Of a stretch of 5,181 bases of DNA, positions 4,019 to 5,181 are shown in pieces; within the stretch, counting starts at the first letter, position 1, and each line of letters opens with the position of its first letter. This DNA is from Candidatus Beckwithbacteria bacterium CG23_combo_of_CG06-09_8_20_14_all_47_9 (lineage in GTDB: Bacteria; Patescibacteriota; Microgenomatia; UBA1400; CG1-02-47-37), in assembly GCA_002772455.1 (NCBI GenBank), contig PCSQ01000004.1, forward strand, positions 1 through 5,181, in the 5' to 3' direction. The translations under genes were made by a program, and so were the position numbers. Below the pieces are notes generated by a model that saw only the letters and a program-made list of their open reading frames with translations, ran no database searches and had not been told where the DNA came from.

Positions 4019-4030
4019 TTTATATTTTTT
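4019..4030 (+). terminator. T-rich tract after tmRNA, possible terminator
   Basis: TTTATATTTTTT follows directly on the CCA end of ssrA, right after the T-arm and acceptor helices, which could act as the terminator stem. It overlaps the last codons of smpB on the other strand. No separate hairpin is present, so this is a tentative call. Confidence 0.35.
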
Positions 4031-4463
4031 GGCGCAACAGGCGCTGTTTTTCCCGATCGCTCTCCCTTTTTTTGATGGCGGCGCGCTTATCCCACTGTTT
4101 TTTGCCGCGGCCTATGGCCAGCTCCACTTTAATCTTGCCCTTTTCCAAATACATCGCCAGTGGTACCAAAGTTAAATTACGGCCTTCCATTTTCTTTTGC
4201 AAACTCAAAATTTCTTTTCTTTTGAGTAATAACTTGCGGCTGCGCGTCGGCTCATAGCGGCTATTATCCGCAAATTGATACGGATGAATATGACAATTTA
4301 ACAGCCAGGCCTCGCCGTTTTCGTCGACCCGGGCAAAACTGTCGTTTAAACTCACTTTACCCTCTTTAGCGCTTTTAACCTCGGCGCCGGTTAACACAAT
4401 CCCCGCCTCAATGCTTTCAGTCAGCTCATAATTAAACCGGGCTTTTTTATTAAAAATCTTCAT
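4020..4463 (-). CDS. smpB: SsrA-binding protein SmpB
   Basis: 147 residues, normal for SmpB, which binds the tRNA-like domain of tmRNA and delivers it to stalled ribosomes. The N-terminal OB fold shows NKKARFNYELTESIEAGIVL and TGAEVKSAKEGKVSLNDSF; the middle has NCHIHPY and the region around RYEPTRSRKLLL (about 69-80). The tail GKKQWDKRAAIKKRE is the conserved GKKxxDKR segment followed by a basic helix that enters the decoding centre. The ATG at 4463 overlaps the stop of the upstream beta-propeller gene as ATGA, so translation may be coupled; no Shine-Dalgarno-like sequence stands out. The stop codon lies one base beyond the ssrA CCA end, on the opposite strand, so read-through from either gene would be antisense to the other. 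Confidence 0.96.
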   Translation of the reverse strand: MKIFNKKARFNYELTESIEAGIVLTGAEVKSAKEGKVSLNDSFARVDENGEAWLLNCHIHPYQFADNSRYEPTRSRKLLLKRKEILSLQKKMEGRNLTLVPLAMYLEKGKIKVELAIGRGKKQWDKRAAIKKRESDREKQRLLRQKI

Positions 4464-5181
4464 TTCAGGTCAAGGCTAAACACTTTTTCTCCGGTCAAGA
4501 AAAAAATCTTCTTCAGGGTTTCCGACACGACCAAATCTTTCACTCCGGCAATTCCCGACCATTGATACTGGGCCGCATACTCGCCGCTTTTATCTACTAC
4601 CACCACCCGGGTATTAGCCCTGTCGAGAATATAAAGATGTTCGACCTCCGGACTGGTAAAAATTTTGACGGCTTCGCCAAAGGGCTGGTCTAAACCGATT
4701 ACCTGAAAGGCATCTTTTTTACCCTGGGTATATTTAACTATCGTCCCGTCGGAAAACAGCACCCAAACCGAGCCATCCACCGCCATATCCATTGCCTCGG
4801 ATAAATCAAAACTGTCGCCCGCTAAATAACTTCTTTTGCTGGATAAACCCTCTTCTAACCCCAAATATTTCCAAATCTGACTATCGCTACTGGCATCTAA
4901 AAGGTACAAATTACCGCCGAATCCCCGGGCGGTAGTTATTTTCTGCCATTCGTCGGCGTCGACCGCGGCAATGATTTTTTCCTTGGCCGTATCCACCACC
5001 GTCACCTTGTCCTGGGCCGCGATAAAACCGCGCTCATCCGTCAAACCAATAGTTTGCACCCTGCCCAGGTCCTCGCCGCTGACTATCTCTTTGGCCGCTT
5101 TTGTTTCCAAATTCAATAAAACAGCGGTTTGACTTGTTTGGTCCCAAACCAAAACCTCTTTGCCGGATAAATCCCAATTCC
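4460..5181 (-). CDS. Beta-propeller-like protein, partial (N-terminus beyond window)
   Basis: The frame is open to the window edge, so 239 C-terminal residues are visible and the start is missing; the TTG at 5152 is only an internal codon, as NWDLSGKEV reads on upstream of it. Repeats of about 40-50 residues have the pattern of propeller blades: a strand, a polar turn with D/G/S, then a hydrophobic strand. Examples are LYLLDASSDSQIWKY, GSVWVLFSDGTIVKY, HLYILDRANTRVVVVD and KIFFLTGEKVFSLD. This resembles NHL/TolB-like propellers, which bind proteins or ligands; no catalytic motif is seen. No membrane segment is present in the visible part. The stop overlaps the smpB start by 4 bases, suggesting one transcript. 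The specific function is not recognised. Confidence 0.7.
   Translation of the reverse strand, partial: NWDLSGKEVLVWDQTSQTAVLLNLETKAAKEIVSGEDLGRVQTIGLTDERGFIAAQDKVTVVDTAKEKIIAAVDADEWQKITTARGFGGNLYLLDASSDSQIWKYLGLEEGLSSKRSYLAGDSFDLSEAMDMAVDGSVWVLFSDGTIVKYTQGKKDAFQVIGLDQPFGEAVKIFTSPEVEHLYILDRANTRVVVVDKSGEYAAQYQWSGIAGVKDLVVSETLKKIFFLTGEKVFSLDLK

Noticed and set aside
3969..4257. Two plus-strand open frames after the tmRNA
   Set aside because: They are antisense to smpB and begin inside the tmRNA tRNA-like domain; the peptides show no family features.
5150..5152. TTG as start codon of the beta-propeller gene
   Set aside because: The reading frame continues without a stop to the window edge, so the true start lies outside.
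4020..5181. Recoding of UGA as glycine, as in Gracilibacteria or SR1
   Set aside because: UGA ends the LAGLIDADG and the beta-propeller genes at the expected positions, and no in-frame UGA is needed in any gene.

Overview
The window looks like a piece of a small-genome bacterium of the Candidate Phyla Radiation (Patescibacteria), most likely on the Microgenomates side. The grounds are compact gene packing, mostly weak or absent Shine-Dalgarno sequences, small GIY-YIG and LAGLIDADG nucleases, a bacterial tmRNA with SmpB, and an archaeal-type CoA synthesis protein in an otherwise bacterial set. UGA is used as an ordinary stop at two genes, which argues against the UGA=Gly lineages (Gracilibacteria, SR1). 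The lineage assignment is inference.

Left part (1-1974, all minus strand). Read in the direction of transcription, the order is: a tRNA-Ser 5' fragment (2044-2010), a GIY-YIG nuclease gene, intact tRNA-Ser(UGA), a cupin gene with a strong ribosome binding site, a second tRNA-Ser 5' fragment (1212-1187), a LAGLIDADG endonuclease gene, and intact tRNA-Ser(GCU). The same arrangement, broken 5' half of tRNA-Ser then endonuclease then complete tRNA-Ser, thus occurs twice in 2 kb with two unrelated nuclease families. Each fragment has exactly the same 7-base acceptor strand as the intact tRNA downstream of it, and each still has a -10-like box just upstream. This is the main discovery candidate: nuclease elements that insert into tRNA-Ser genes, displace the host 5' half and leave a complete tRNA at the other end.

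Middle (2048-3598). A short region with facing -10 boxes drives the nuclease side leftward and a bifunctional CoA gene rightward. The CoA gene fuses an archaeal/eukaryal-type pantetheine-phosphate adenylyltransferase to a GTP-dependent dephospho-CoA kinase (DUF359), covering the last two steps of CoA synthesis in one polypeptide. It converges on comF and the two genes overlap by 8 bases.

Right part (3606-5181). The tmRNA gene ssrA (plus strand) has an extended -10 promoter, three visible H-type pseudoknots and an open tag frame of up to 38 codons. It converges on smpB, with the tmRNA CCA end one base from the smpB stop codon. smpB overlaps by ATGA the end of a beta-propeller-like gene that runs off the right edge. 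The tmRNA and SmpB work together in rescue of stalled ribosomes. No unexplained stretch longer than about 100 bases remains.
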